Shown one piece after another: positions 18,945 through 27,623 of a stretch of DNA of 64,000 bases (position 1 is the first letter of the stretch; each line of letters begins with the position of its first letter). The translations under genes were made by a program, and so were the position numbers. The notes under the pieces are model-generated. The model had not been told where the DNA came from. It made no database searches and saw only the letters and a list, made by a program, of their open reading frames with translations. The DNA comes from a virus: positions 1 to 64,000 of IMG/VR virus record IMGVR_UViG_3300029984_000001; one strand, written 5' to 3'.

Positions 18945-19487
18945 ATGAGTAAAAATTTATGTATATTCTGTGTAAATCAAAAAGAATGTAAATCTTGTAA
19001 AGATGAAGATAAACTTATTCCTAATGATAATATTATTAGTTATTTTAAAATGAGCCATGATTATGTAGATGGAACAGTAGTATATGAATATTATTACGAT
19101 TCTTTGAATAGTAATTTAAAATCCACTAAGTCTGTAATTATGAATGATACTGAGAGATGTCCATATTGTGGTAACATTAAACTTACTATTCAATCTAAAG
19201 AAGATATATACACAACAATAGGATCTTGTTGTTTATGTGAAGGAGCTATCAATGAAATAAAATATAATGAAGATTTGAAGAAGTTGAATGATGAATATAA
19301 TAATAATAAAAATGATTTATTAAATAAATACAAAGACTTATTAAAGTATGATTTACAAACGTTATTTGAGATTAAACAAAGAGTTGAATTAAAAAGATTT
19401 AATTTCTTCAATAAAGATTCAACTTATAATACTTTGAATACATTCGGAGGAAAAGATTCAATGAAAATAGAAGATATATTATTTTAA
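18945..19487 (+). CDS. Zinc-ribbon-containing hypothetical protein, 180 aa
   Basis: ATG 18945 behind GAGGGG. The N-terminus has C-x2-C-x5-C-x2-C (CIFCVNQKECKSC), followed by CPYCGN around residue 70 and CCLC around residue 95, consistent with one or two zinc-binding sites. The C-terminal part is a lysine/asparagine-rich coiled coil. Last gene of its operon. Possibly a nucleic-acid or transcription-associated protein, but no family is recognised. Confidence 0.75.
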   Translation: MSKNLCIFCVNQKECKSCKDEDKLIPNDNIISYFKMSHDYVDGTVVYEYYYDSLNSNLKSTKSVIMNDTERCPYCGNIKLTIQSKEDIYTTIGSCCLCEGAINEIKYNEDLKKLNDEYNNNKNDLLNKYKDLLKYDLQTLFEIKQRVELKRFNFFNKDSTYNTLNTFGGKDSMKIEDILF

Positions 19488-19490
19488 CTT

Positions 19491-19521
19491 AATAGGGGAG
19501 TTGTTCCCCTATTATTTTTTA
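19491..19521 (+). terminator. Rho-independent terminator
   Basis: AATAGGGGA / TCCCCTATT stem with a GTTGT loop followed by ATTTTTT. Confidence 0.85.
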
Positions 19522-19567
19522 TATTACATAGACATAAACTTTGTATTAGGGAGAGGAGGGATTTAAT

Positions 19568-20068
19568 ATGTTAATAAATAGAGTTTGGAATATGCCATCT
19601 AAAAATACTTTTGAAATTCTACCTATAAAACAATTAATTTCAAAATATATAATTGGTAAAGAGGTGGTTATAGATCCTTTTGCTAATAAAAATACTATAG
19701 CAAATATAACAAACGATCTAGATCCTCAATATGATACTATATTTAATAAAGATGCTGTAGATTTCTTAAAAATAATACCATCAGATTCAGTTGATATGGT
19801 ACTATACGATCCACCTTATTCATCTAGGCAAGTGTCTGAATCTTACAAGAAATTAGGAATGAGTGTAGATAAAACTACAACTCAATCTAGTTATTGGAGT
19901 GAGCAGAAAAAAGAGATAGCAAGAGTTACAACAAAAGGTGCTATAGTTATTTCTTTTGGTTGGAATAGTTGTGGTGTGGGAAAGGTCAGAGGTTTTGAAA
20001 TTATAGAAATATTAATGGTCAGTCATGGTGTCATGGTGGGAATCATTATGATACAATATGTACAGTAG
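19568..20068 (+). CDS. Adenine-specific DNA methyltransferase, C-terminus frameshifted by an 8-bp duplication
   Basis: Reads 166 residues from ATG 19568 (GAGGAGGG upstream). A DPPY catalytic motif is at residues 81-84 within [14 protein letters not shown], and an SAM-binding-like region [11 protein letters not shown] is near 37, typical of N6-adenine methylases. The last 20 or so residues are out of register: TCATGGTG occurs twice in tandem at 20023-20030 and 20031-20038. Removing one copy restores a reading ending [19 protein letters not shown] with stop at 20083-20085, matching the usual end of such enzymes. As written, the protein has an aberrant tail and may be inactive, or the duplication may be a switchable repeat or a sequencing artefact. 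Confidence 0.8.
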   Translation: MLINRVWNMPSKNTFEILPIKQLISKYIIGKEVVIDPFANKNTIANITNDLDPQYDTIFNKDAVDFLKIIPSDSVDMVLYDPPYSSRQVSESYKKLGMSVDKTTTQSSYWSEQKKEIARVTTKGAIVISFGWNSCGVGKVRGFEIIEILMVSHGVMVGIIMIQYVQ

Positions 20069-20102
20069 AACAAAAAATAATATAAGAAATGAGGAATTAA
20101 AA

Positions 20103-20894
20103 ATGAAATCATATGAAGAACAATATTTAGAACTATCAGAAAACATTTTAAAAGATGGATATTATGATAATAATAGAACTGGGGTCTCTACATATAAATT
20201 ACCACATCAAATTATACAAGTTAATTTAGAAAATGAATTTCCTATATTAACATCTAAATTCGTTGCATTTAAAACTGCTGTTAAAGAGCTTCTATGGATT
20301 TTTAAAGATCAATCTAATATAGTACAAGAACTAAAAGATCAAAATGTTAATATATGGAATGAGTGGGAAATGGAAGATGGTACTATAGGAGAAAGTTATG
20401 GATGGATTGTTAAGAAATATAATCAAATAGATACACTTATAGATGCTTTAAAAAATAATCCACAAGATAGAAGAATGATGATAAATTTATGGCAAATACC
20501 ACACTTAGATAAAGGTGCTCTATATCCATGCTGTTTCCAAACCTTATGGGATGTTACTGATGGAAGATTAAACTGTATGCTAATACAACGTAGTGCAGAT
20601 ACACCATTAGGTTTACCATTTAACACAACTCAATATGCTGTACTTGTACATATGTTAGCTCAAGTAACAGGTCTAAAAGTTGGATTGTTTACTCACGTAA
20701 TAAATAATGCTCACATTTATGAAAATCAAATAGATGGAATGAATGAGCAATTATCTAGAAAGAATGATTTATATAATAGTCCTACATTTTGGATAAATCC
20801 AGAAATAAAAGATTTTTATGATTTTACATCAGACGATGTAAAACTTATAGATTATAAACATCATAGTGCAATAAAAATGCCAGTATCAGTATAA
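20103..20894 (+). CDS. thyA: Thymidylate synthase, ThyA type
   Basis: 263 residues. ATG 20103 is preferred because GAGG lies 10 nt upstream; an in-frame upstream ATG at 20058 falls inside the preceding methylase gene. Makes dTMP from dUMP with methylene-tetrahydrofolate. Diagnostic features: [13 protein letters not shown] near the start, catalytic Cys143 in [11 protein letters not shown], the conserved [13 protein letters not shown] block and NNAHIYENQ. Length is normal for ThyA. It follows a methylase and precedes a macro-domain gene, giving a nucleotide/DNA-modification block. Confidence 0.95.
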   Translation: MKSYEEQYLELSENILKDGYYDNNRTGVSTYKLPHQIIQVNLENEFPILTSKFVAFKTAVKELLWIFKDQSNIVQELKDQNVNIWNEWEMEDGTIGESYGWIVKKYNQIDTLIDALKNNPQDRRMMINLWQIPHLDKGALYPCCFQTLWDVTDGRLNCMLIQRSADTPLGLPFNTTQYAVLVHMLAQVTGLKVGLFTHVINNAHIYENQIDGMNEQLSRKNDLYNSPTFWINPEIKDFYDFTSDDVKLIDYKHHSAIKMPVSV

Positions 20895-20912
20895 AGAAAG
20901 AGGTGTAAAATT

Positions 20913-21368
20913 TTGATAAGAATTGTAGAGGATTCTATATTCAATGCAAAGGAAAATATAATTTGCCATCAAGTAAATACGCAAGCAAAAATGGGTAGTG
21001 GGTTGGCATTAGAAATGAAAGATAGGTATCCAGTGGTGTATAATGATTATATGAGACTATGTGAAAAGCATTATAAAGAGAATAAACCATTATTAGGTAT
21101 ATGTCAATTAGTATCTGTTAATAATACTAAATTTGTAGCTAATTTATTTGGTTAAGATTTTTATGGTAATGATAAAAAATATACTAATTATAATGCATTA
21201 ATAAGAGGTTTTACAAGATTATTTCTAAATGCTAATTGTGATATAGCAATACCTTATCTAATTGGATGTGATAATGGTGGAGGAGATTGGAAGAAGCTAT
21301 ATAATATAATTGAAATATTAGCAGAGGATTTTCCATATAATGTAGTAATATATAAATACCATCCATAA
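20913..21368 (+). pseudogene. Macro-domain (ADP-ribose binding) gene interrupted by an in-frame TAA
   Basis: TTG start at 20913 behind AAGAGGTG. The first 80 residues are a typical macro domain: IICHQVNTQAKMGSGLALEM, with the ADP-ribose-binding VNxxxxMGSG loop. A TAA at 21153-21155 interrupts it after VANLFG. The same frame continues without further stops for 71 codons (DFYGNDKKYTNYNAL, then the loop IPYLIGCDNGGGDW) to TAA at 21366-21368. Family members have glutamine (CAA) at the stop position, so one C-to-T change explains the break. The intact protein would be 151 residues and would act on ADP-ribose derivatives. Confidence 0.8.
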
Positions 21369-21375
21369 ATACAAT

Positions 21376-21399
21376 ATAAGGGATTAATCCCTTATATTT
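21376..21399 (+). terminator. Rho-independent terminator
   Basis: ATAAGGGAT / ATCCCTTAT hairpin followed by ATTTC, just past the macro gene; a weak T tract. Confidence 0.6.
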
Positions 21400-21567
21400 C
21401 ATAAACTGGTTAAATATAATAAAAAATAATTACGTAATTCACATTAATTTAAAAGAAATAAATCCATAATTAGATTCGTAATTATAAATAAGAACTAATA
21501 ATCGTAGATAACTGATAAGAACAGACAAGAAGGGAGTATCAATATAAAATGTAAATGGGGTATATAA

Positions 21568-21981
21568 ATGAATAAAAATGATTTATTAAAATCCATATCA
21601 GAACAAAACAGAATATTACATAAAGTATCAGAAAACAATACTCATGAAATAAAATCTACAAGTAGATTAAAAACATTATCACTTACATTAAAAGTAGAAG
21701 AAACAAGATTACCTAAACCTAATGGAGTAATGCCTATAATAAAAACATTACAAAATATATCAGAAGAACTATATATAAGTACTAAAGAATTAGTAAATAA
21801 GGATAGATATAATCTAAGAAGAGTAACTAAAGAAATACAAGATTACTCATTAGAGATGGTAGAATTAATACAATCTTATAATAATTACATAAGATTTATC
21901 ATGGATAATGATATGAAGATTGAAAAAACAATAGATGAATTTACAGAAGAAGATATAAAAGAATGGTCTAAACCCAAATAA
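21568..21981 (+). CDS. Hypothetical helical protein, 137 aa
   Basis: ATG 21568, 8 nt after GGGG. Predicted all-helical with heptad-like leucine/isoleucine spacing and even charge. The 200 nt before it hold a terminator and AT-rich sequence with no clear copy of the conserved promoter motif. Single-gene unit closed by a terminator. Function unknown. Confidence 0.75.
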   Translation: MNKNDLLKSISEQNRILHKVSENNTHEIKSTSRLKTLSLTLKVEETRLPKPNGVMPIIKTLQNISEELYISTKELVNKDRYNLRRVTKEIQDYSLEMVELIQSYNNYIRFIMDNDMKIEKTIDEFTEEDIKEWSKPK

Positions 21982-21983
21982 CT

Positions 21984-22016
21984 ATATAAAGGAGTATTTA
22001 ACTCCTTTATATTTTA
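21984..22016 (+). terminator. Rho-independent terminator
   Basis: ATATAAAGGAGT / ACTCCTTTATAT perfect stem with an ATTTA loop, followed by TTTTAT. Confidence 0.8.
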
Positions 22017-22030
22017 TATCAAATTTATTT

Positions 22031-22052
22031 ATAATTGTATATTATAGTATTG
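22031..22052 (+). promoter_or_regulatory. Candidate phage promoter (conserved motif)
   Basis: ATAATTGTATATTATAGTAT then TG, the G-variant of the conserved motif. It stands 52 nt before the Ntn-hydrolase gene. Confidence 0.65.
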
Positions 22053-22103
22053 TAAACAGTATATTGTATATAAATAAATTATAATGAAGAGGAGACGATT
22101 AAA

Positions 22104-22706
22104 ATGACAGTAATTTTAGGAGTAGTAGACAAGAGAAGCAAAACGGTACATATCATGGGTGATTCAATGGTTAGTAGAGGCGAAAGTATTGCATATGAAA
22201 TTAATAAAATTTGGACTTCTAATGATTTTGTAATTGGAAGTGCTGGTTCATTAACTATGATACAATCATTAAAAAGACAATTACATTTTCCATCACAAAA
22301 AGATATTGAAGATAATAATTTGACTATTGATATTGATTTTATGGTAAATCAATTATGTCCAGCAATCAAACAATTAGTCAAAAATAATAATTTATCTGAA
22401 AATGATTTAGCTGATATTCTAGTAGGATATAAAGAAGACTTATATTACATAACATCATATTTTAACGTAATAAAAATAAGAGAGTATCAATCTATAGGTT
22501 CTGGTTGTACAAGAGCAGAAGCAGCATTTCAAAATTCAAATATACAAGATATAGAAAAAGCATTATTCCATTCAATATTATATGCTACAAAAAATATAAG
22601 ATCTTGTAGTATGCCTGCTTATTGCATAAACACTAAAGATAAACAATTTAAGAAATACGATTCAAATGGACATTGGACATTAAGTAAGGTTGATGAACAA
22701 TGGTAG
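22104..22706 (+). CDS. Proteasome/HslV-like Ntn-hydrolase
   Basis: 200 residues, ATG 22104 behind GAGGAG. The start MTVILGVVDKRSKTVHIMGD parallels HslV, whose Met is removed to expose catalytic Thr1: here Thr2 would be the nucleophile, with Asp20 (MGDSM) and Lys35 (NKIW) at the positions of the Asp17/Lys33 pair. The AGSLTMIQ and YQSIGSGCTRAEAAF segments match the proteasome-fold GSG loop. A typical HslV is about 175 residues. No HslU-like unfoldase adjoins it, although AAA+ ATPases occur at 34594-38252. It probably assembles as an oligomeric peptidase or a non-proteolytic relative. Its stop overlaps the HAD gene, so both should be made together. Confidence 0.75.
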   Translation: MTVILGVVDKRSKTVHIMGDSMVSRGESIAYEINKIWTSNDFVIGSAGSLTMIQSLKRQLHFPSQKDIEDNNLTIDIDFMVNQLCPAIKQLVKNNNLSENDLADILVGYKEDLYYITSYFNVIKIREYQSIGSGCTRAEAAFQNSNIQDIEKALFHSILYATKNIRSCSMPAYCINTKDKQFKKYDSNGHWTLSKVDEQW

Positions 22707-23284
22707 GCAATTATATATTCTTAGACATAGATGGAGTACTTAGTACCTTTAGATTTATAGATTATCAAGTAAAAAATCATGAATGTGCTCATGAAGATGC
22801 AGACTTAAATTTTGATCCTATATGTATGAAAAACTTAAAACTATTAATGTCATATATGAATAATCCTAAGATATGTATATCTTCATCATGGAGAAATAGT
22901 AATACTGGTTTAAAAGATATAGAATTAAATTTAGAATTATATAATATCATATTTGATAAACTATATGAAACTCCAGACTTAAGTAAATCATCAAGAGCTG
23001 ATGAGATACATAAATTTATAACAGATAATTATATTGATATTAGATTATCTAATATAATTATACTAGATGACGAAGATATTATTGGACATGACTTAGAAAA
23101 GTTTCATATTAAATGTGATGATTATAATGGTTTTAATAAGGAATGTTTAAAAAAAGCTGCTGAATTAATAGATAAAAATAGAAGATTAATTAAATCAAAT
23201 ATAGAAAAATTAGCACCACCAAAACCTAAAGCACCAGAACCAAAAGCTATTAAAGAAAGTATATTTAAATTAAAATGGAGGTAG
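22700..23284 (+). CDS. HAD-superfamily phosphatase (Swiss-army-knife RNA-repair type)
   Basis: 194 residues, overlapping the previous stop by 7 nt and lacking its own strong Shine-Dalgarno, so translation is coupled. The motifs run in order: FLDIDGVL (motif I with Asp nucleophile near residue 9), ICISSSWR (motif II) and IIILDDEDI (motif IV acidic pair). This layout matches the HAD domain found in phage RNA-repair proteins and polynucleotide phosphatases. The C-terminal 35 residues are a proline/lysine-rich tail (APPKPKAPEPKA). Substrate not determined. Confidence 0.75.
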   Translation: MVGNYIFLDIDGVLSTFRFIDYQVKNHECAHEDADLNFDPICMKNLKLLMSYMNNPKICISSSWRNSNTGLKDIELNLELYNIIFDKLYETPDLSKSSRADEIHKFITDNYIDIRLSNIIILDDEDIIGHDLEKFHIKCDDYNGFNKECLKKAAELIDKNRRLIKSNIEKLAPPKPKAPEPKAIKESIFKLKWR

Positions 23285-23290
23285 ATTATA

Positions 23291-23605
23291 ATGACATTTT
23301 ATGAATTTGGAATTAAAGATTTAGTAAGTAAAGGTATGTTTGATATTCAAGCAACAGAAGTTATGAATAGAGTAGTTATAGATAGTAAAAATAAAGATAG
23401 TGCTAATAATGCAATGAATGGTAGATGGGATGATAAAGTCGAAGATTATCCACCTACAATGTCAGTGGTATTATCTATAGCAATAGAACCAATCGCATTA
23501 GAATGGATAAAAGATACATTACCTGAAGCTTGGTTCAGACCAATGTTTGATAAAGATCATCCTGTAAGAAAACAATTCGAAGAAAATAAGAAGGGGGACA
23601 AATAA
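23291..23605 (+). CDS. Hypothetical protein, 104 aa
   Basis: ATG 23291 behind TGGAGG. Mixed alpha/beta with conserved-looking tryptophan/proline spots (EDYPPTMSVVLS, EAWFRPMFDKDHP). Starts 7 nt after the HAD gene and ends 2 nt before the next gene, so it belongs to the 22104-24881 operon. No family recognised. Confidence 0.75.
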   Translation: MTFYEFGIKDLVSKGMFDIQATEVMNRVVIDSKNKDSANNAMNGRWDDKVEDYPPTMSVVLSIAIEPIALEWIKDTLPEAWFRPMFDKDHPVRKQFEENKKGDK

Positions 23606-23606
23606 T

Positions 23607-24692
23607 ATGTCAGAAGTAAAACAAGTTATGAATCCTGTAGTTAGATATCAATTAGAAGATAGAGAAAACTCAGAATTTTTAACAGATGTAGGTACACCTA
23701 AAGATATATATGAACAATTGTTTACCGAAGAAGAGATAAAAGATCTAAGTTTATCATATTTGTCAATGGACGATGCTATGAGTATTGCAGTTGAAAAGAA
23801 GAATGTAAAATTTATACCTATTCATGAAATAGAAACATGTATTCATGGAAGTACTAGTAATTTATATAATTTCACTTCAACTGAGGTTACTCTAAATAGT
23901 CCAACAAGTGTAAATACAACTAATATATCACCTTTACATATAAATGGTCAATTGATTACTCATATAGAATTCATTGGACCTGATTTAATTACAACACATA
24001 AATATTTCTACAATACTGGAGATGAGTATACACCTAGTGGGTTAGATATATCATTCATACCTAACTGGTATAATTTGGTTGTTAAAGAAAAATTTATCCC
24101 AGAAGACAAAGGTCATATTCAATATGATATTAATGATCGAATAATGAAAATAATATTGGATGGAAAAGAATACGTAGTTCAATATATTATGCATGGAATT
24201 AGAATATTAGATGAATGTAGAGAGATACTTTCTATATCTAAAAGAATATCTAATGAAGATATGTATATTCATTTAAAAGTATTTCTAAAGAATATACAAG
24301 AAAATAATATAGTTGAAGATGAACCTGATCCACAAATAACTAATATACCTTTAATATGTCTTGATGATATGAATGATATAGACTCATCTGTTATAAATTC
24401 AGCTATAAAATTATATTCAGAAAATCGTAATAAATTATGTACTTTTAATAGTAGATATATTTCTGATAACAGAGGCTTTGCTAGTCTAGAAAATAACAGA
24501 ATATTATGTGATATAAATTCATATCATTTTCATAAAGATCAATCTGATGAAGATAATATGATTACTATTACTTTAGAAGATGCTAATAAATTGAATTTTG
24601 ATATAACAGCTTATTCTGCTTATTTTAAATTGAAAAATACAAACGATTCAAAAAAATGGATTGAAGCTATATTCTTGTTAGAGAATAATTAA
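23607..24692 (+). CDS. Hypothetical phage protein, 361 aa
   Basis: ATG 23607 with GGGGG upstream. Acidic, alternating beta and helix; the N-terminal segment around residue 30 is strongly charged. A beta-rich middle with many Thr/Ser/Asn (TSTEVTLNSPTSVNTTN) resembles virion-exposed protein, but that is only an impression. Same operon as the proteasome-like gene. No motif recognised. Confidence 0.75.
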   Translation: MSEVKQVMNPVVRYQLEDRENSEFLTDVGTPKDIYEQLFTEEEIKDLSLSYLSMDDAMSIAVEKKNVKFIPIHEIETCIHGSTSNLYNFTSTEVTLNSPTSVNTTNISPLHINGQLITHIEFIGPDLITTHKYFYNTGDEYTPSGLDISFIPNWYNLVVKEKFIPEDKGHIQYDINDRIMKIILDGKEYVVQYIMHGIRILDECREILSISKRISNEDMYIHLKVFLKNIQENNIVEDEPDPQITNIPLICLDDMNDIDSSVINSAIKLYSENRNKLCTFNSRYISDNRGFASLENNRILCDINSYHFHKDQSDEDNMITITLEDANKLNFDITAYSAYFKLKNTNDSKKWIEAIFLLENN

Positions 24693-24707
24693 TTGGAGGA
24701 ATGAATT

Positions 24708-24881
24708 ATGAAAAATTTAAATAAAGACAACTTATCATTTTTAGCTGGAGGTATTTTATTAGGGCTAGCTATATCGAAAGGTATTGAAAAAGTCAAAGAG
24801 ATGATTGTTAAAGAGAAAATAGAAGAGGTTAAAGAAGATTTAGATAAATTAGAAAAGCATATAGAAGAAGTAACAAACTAA
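24708..24881 (+). CDS. Small membrane-anchored coiled-coil protein, 57 aa
   Basis: ATG 24708 behind TGGAGG. Residues 10-22 form a short hydrophobic, glycine-containing segment (LSFLAGGILLGLAI); the remaining 35 residues are a charged helix (EKVKEMIVKEKIEEVKEDL). The topology suggests a single membrane anchor with a coiled coil. Last gene of its operon. Confidence 0.7.
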   Translation: MKNLNKDNLSFLAGGILLGLAISKGIEKVKEMIVKEKIEEVKEDLDKLEKHIEEVTN

Positions 24882-24885
24882 ATAT

Positions 24886-24917
24886 AAAAGAGGACTCTTT
24901 TGTCCTCTTTATTTTTT
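24886..24917 (+). terminator. Rho-independent terminator
   Basis: AAAAGAGGAC / GTCCTCTTT stem and ATTTTTT tail. The next gene's ribosome-binding site follows immediately, leaving no room for a promoter. Confidence 0.85.
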
Positions 24918-24932
24918 GAGGAGGAATTTAAT

Positions 24933-25829
24933 ATGAATATTATAAATAAAATAAAAGGTATGTTTAAAAAGGAAAATAATAAGGAAGGTGAAGTTTATTC
25001 TGAAATTATATATATGAACGATCATATATATAATATATCTACAGCTTTAGGGATGGATATAAAATCTACATATGAAGACAGAGTCCAATATATGATCAAT
25101 AATATAAAAGATGAATCTTTATTTTATTTGTCCAATATCATAATGTATGTAAAAGCTTCTTATAATAATACTAATCTTTTAGAATTCATACCATTATGTA
25201 GTAATATGAAATATATATCAGCACAAGCTATAGATATAGAAAAAGGGGAAATTCACTTTTTAATGTGCGGAGATATTTCTCATTATAAAAATTTATTTAG
25301 AAATTCCGATAATGTGAATAATAAAATATTATTATCTGTAAAAGAACAATTATATCAAGTAGAATCAGTTTATTTTAATGACTTTATAAAAGATGGATTA
25401 ATGAAATATGATTCGTTCTTAAATTATAACCCTACAGAAAAAATAAACATGACATTTAGACAAAATGGGTTTACTATCTTAGATATAGACAACTATGATA
25501 AGATTCAATATATATTGAGACAAAAAGAAATATTTAAAGATATACAATTCAGATCAATATTAGACCTACTAACCATAACATTCAAAAGTCAATCTGAGGT
25601 TCTTAATATTCCTTATAAGGAGATATATAAAGAGTTTAATGAAGATCTACTTGATACTATTAAGGATAGTGTTTTAGATTATATTAATCATCCTGATAAT
25701 AGCACAAGGGAGACTATAGAAACAATATTACAACCATCATATAAAAAAATGATAGAATATGCTGATAAAAATGTAGAGCAAAAAGAATTTTATGAAGATG
25801 TAGATGAAGTAGTAAACTATATAGATTAA
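24933..25829 (+). CDS. Hypothetical protein, 298 aa
   Basis: ATG 24933 chosen because GAGGAGG lies 9 nt upstream; an in-frame upstream codon at 24900 falls inside the terminator. Helical, acidic-to-neutral protein without obvious motifs; the start is basic (KIKGMFKKENNK). It is separated from the preceding gene only by a terminator hairpin. Function unknown. Confidence 0.75.
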   Translation: MNIINKIKGMFKKENNKEGEVYSEIIYMNDHIYNISTALGMDIKSTYEDRVQYMINNIKDESLFYLSNIIMYVKASYNNTNLLEFIPLCSNMKYISAQAIDIEKGEIHFLMCGDISHYKNLFRNSDNVNNKILLSVKEQLYQVESVYFNDFIKDGLMKYDSFLNYNPTEKINMTFRQNGFTILDIDNYDKIQYILRQKEIFKDIQFRSILDLLTITFKSQSEVLNIPYKEIYKEFNEDLLDTIKDSVLDYINHPDNSTRETIETILQPSYKKMIEYADKNVEQKEFYEDVDEVVNYID

Positions 25830-25838
25830 AATATAAAT

Positions 25839-25860
25839 ATAATTGTATATTATAATAATG
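25839..25860 (+). promoter_or_regulatory. Candidate phage promoter (conserved motif)
   Basis: ATAATTGTATATTATAATAA then TG, 18 nt before the next ATG; only one ribosome-binding site separates them. Confidence 0.65.
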
Positions 25861-25877
25861 TAAAGGAGAACCATAAT

Positions 25878-26174
25878 ATGAAAAAGTTTATGAATAGAGA
25901 ACCAAATATAATAAAGGAGGATATATTAACAAATTTAGAATTAAGAAAAAACATAATAAGTTTAAATGAAATTAAACCTGTTGAAATACCATTAAATTCT
26001 ATTAATAGTGAATATATTGGGTCTGATTTTTATAATATAATGTCACTACTAGGTCCATATATTAAACTCATGATAAATACTAACAATATAACAAAAGAAA
26101 CTTTATTGGAATTAAAAGATACTGGAAAATTAACTCAATATGATTATGATAAATTAATTTATTATGTAAAATAA
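25878..26174 (+). CDS. Hypothetical protein with the N-terminal KxFMxR motif, 98 aa
   Basis: ATG 25878 behind AAGGAG. Begins MKKFMNREPNI, one of five proteins in the window sharing this short start motif (others at 39778, 40699, 44550 and 59673). The rest is a small helical domain (NIMSLLGPYIKLM; KETLLELKDTGKLTQYDYD) that could bind a partner. No family recognised. Confidence 0.75.
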   Translation: MKKFMNREPNIIKEDILTNLELRKNIISLNEIKPVEIPLNSINSEYIGSDFYNIMSLLGPYIKLMINTNNITKETLLELKDTGKLTQYDYDKLIYYVK

Positions 26175-26191
26175 ATTTATGGGGGATTTAT

Positions 26192-26437
26192 ATGAATAAA
26201 CGGTTAAATAATTTAAAGGTTTTTAGGTCCTGTATAGGAGTTTGGTTTATAGCAGGATGTATCGCATTGATTATGGTTATTATAATATCAATAATAAGTA
26301 AACCTACCATAAACAGAGGTTTAATTAAATTTTACAGTCTATACATAGCAAATATAATATTTGCATCTCTATCACTTATACTTATAAATAAAAAGATACA
26401 TAATTTTTATAAAAATTTATTTAAGGAGGTAAGTTAA
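26192..26437 (+). CDS. Two-transmembrane small protein, 81 aa
   Basis: ATG 26192 behind GGGGG. Two hydrophobic helices (VWFIAGCIALIMVIIISII and FYSLYIANIIFASLSLILI) joined by a short polar loop, with basic ends. This is a hairpin membrane topology, so holin-like or other inner-membrane roles are possible. A better holin candidate is at 53228. Confidence 0.75.
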   Translation: MNKRLNNLKVFRSCIGVWFIAGCIALIMVIIISIISKPTINRGLIKFYSLYIANIIFASLSLILINKKIHNFYKNLFKEVS

Positions 26438-26439
26438 GG

Positions 26440-27216
26440 TTGGATTATATTTACTTATATCACAACTTTATACAAGAAGTTTTTACATATCTGAAGAAAA
26501 CCATATTAGTAGACTTTCCATCAATGAAATTGGATATTAATTATGATACGGTGTTTGAAAGTAAATATGCTGGTAATATATTTAATAAAATAACAGTTTA
26601 TATGGGAGTAAGAATGAAAGACCAAAACTTTTATAATGTAATATATATGAAGAATCAAATATTATATAGTCTATTTCATGAATCCATACATCAATTAGAA
26701 TTTACAGATCCTCAAAGATATGTAAGTGATAGAAAATATAAAATGAATGTGGAACGAAATGTTGACTATACCACGATGCATTATATAAATGATAACAATC
26801 TAGAATTACAAAGAATATTTAATATAATAGTGTATGAATATAATATTGATACTTTATCTAATCATTATGATAAAGGTGGAGTGATTATCAATAGAAACAA
26901 TATTGATATGAAGTATTTTAATAAGCTTATTAACAAATTTATAGATATATCTAATATTCAAATATATAACATGTTTATGAAATACGGTAGGATAAGGATA
27001 CATTTTGTATTAAATAATGAATCTCTAGTAGATCAATATACAATTAGAGATGACTTTGTATTGGATTTTGAAAAAATGAATACTATTATGGTCAAATATA
27101 TGTATCAGGGTTATGTGCAAAGAATATACAGAGGCACATTATTAGAAAAGAAAGATGAAGTTATATTTAGTATATTCATGAATAATGATAATATAAAATT
27201 TATGGAAAGAGGTTGA
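26440..27216 (+). CDS. Zincin-like metallopeptidase-type protein (HESIH)
   Basis: 258 residues from a TTG start at 26440, set by AAGGAGG 10 nt upstream. Contains SLFHESIHQLEF with His80-Glu81-x2-His84, the HExxH zinc motif on a helix preceded by hydrophobic residues, as in zincin metallopeptidases. A third ligand is not obvious; an acidic DNNLELQR lies about 40 residues on. Two further HExxH proteins occur in the window at 27624 and 40699. Substrate unknown. Confidence 0.65.
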   Translation: MDYIYLYHNFIQEVFTYLKKTILVDFPSMKLDINYDTVFESKYAGNIFNKITVYMGVRMKDQNFYNVIYMKNQILYSLFHESIHQLEFTDPQRYVSDRKYKMNVERNVDYTTMHYINDNNLELQRIFNIIVYEYNIDTLSNHYDKGGVIINRNNIDMKYFNKLINKFIDISNIQIYNMFMKYGRIRIHFVLNNESLVDQYTIRDDFVLDFEKMNTIMVKYMYQGYVQRIYRGTLLEKKDEVIFSIFMNNDNIKFMERG

Positions 27217-27221
27217 TTAAA

Positions 27222-27575
27222 ATGAAATTTTTAGAATGGAGTGAAAAGGTAAAAATTGATATTAAAAAAGAAATAAGATTAATGTTTATAAGTAATAATA
27301 TGGGATATTATTTAGAGAATGAATTAGATATGATAATGACGTCTAATATATATTCTATACATTCTAGTTGTTTATTTGGAATAAAAGAAAGTGATATTGG
27401 TGTACAAATATCCATCCCAGAGATAAAGAATATAAGAATAATAAAAGATTATGTTCAAAATTATATAATATCAGAATTGATACTTATAGATATTCCTATA
27501 ACTACTATTGAGCTTAGAGAATTAACTAAAAATATAAGAGTAATAATAGAAAAAACAAATTTAGAATTAATTTAA
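27222..27575 (+). CDS. Hypothetical protein, 117 aa
   Basis: ATG 27222 selected 9 nt after AAAGAGG; a TTG at 27213 in frame is too close. Alpha/beta protein with repeated Ile/Leu strands and no recognisable motif. Lies between two HExxH genes and ends at a terminator. Function unknown. Confidence 0.7.
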   Translation: MKFLEWSEKVKIDIKKEIRLMFISNNMGYYLENELDMIMTSNIYSIHSSCLFGIKESDIGVQISIPEIKNIRIIKDYVQNYIISELILIDIPITTIELRELTKNIRVIIEKTNLELI

Positions 27576-27579
27576 TAGT

Positions 27580-27610
27580 AAAGAGAGGATTAGTTTCCTC
27601 TCTTTATTTT
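27580..27610 (+). terminator. Rho-independent terminator
   Basis: AAAGAGAGGA / TCCTCTCTTT stem and ATTTT tail; the next gene's AAAGGAG begins right behind the tail. Confidence 0.8.
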
Positions 27611-27623
27611 AAAGGAGATTATT

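Noticed and set aside
20913-21368. Stop-codon recoding (TAA read as Gln) to explain the macro gene
   Set aside because: TAA is the commonest genuine stop of the other genes here and no suppressor tRNA was seen, so a local nonsense mutation is simpler.
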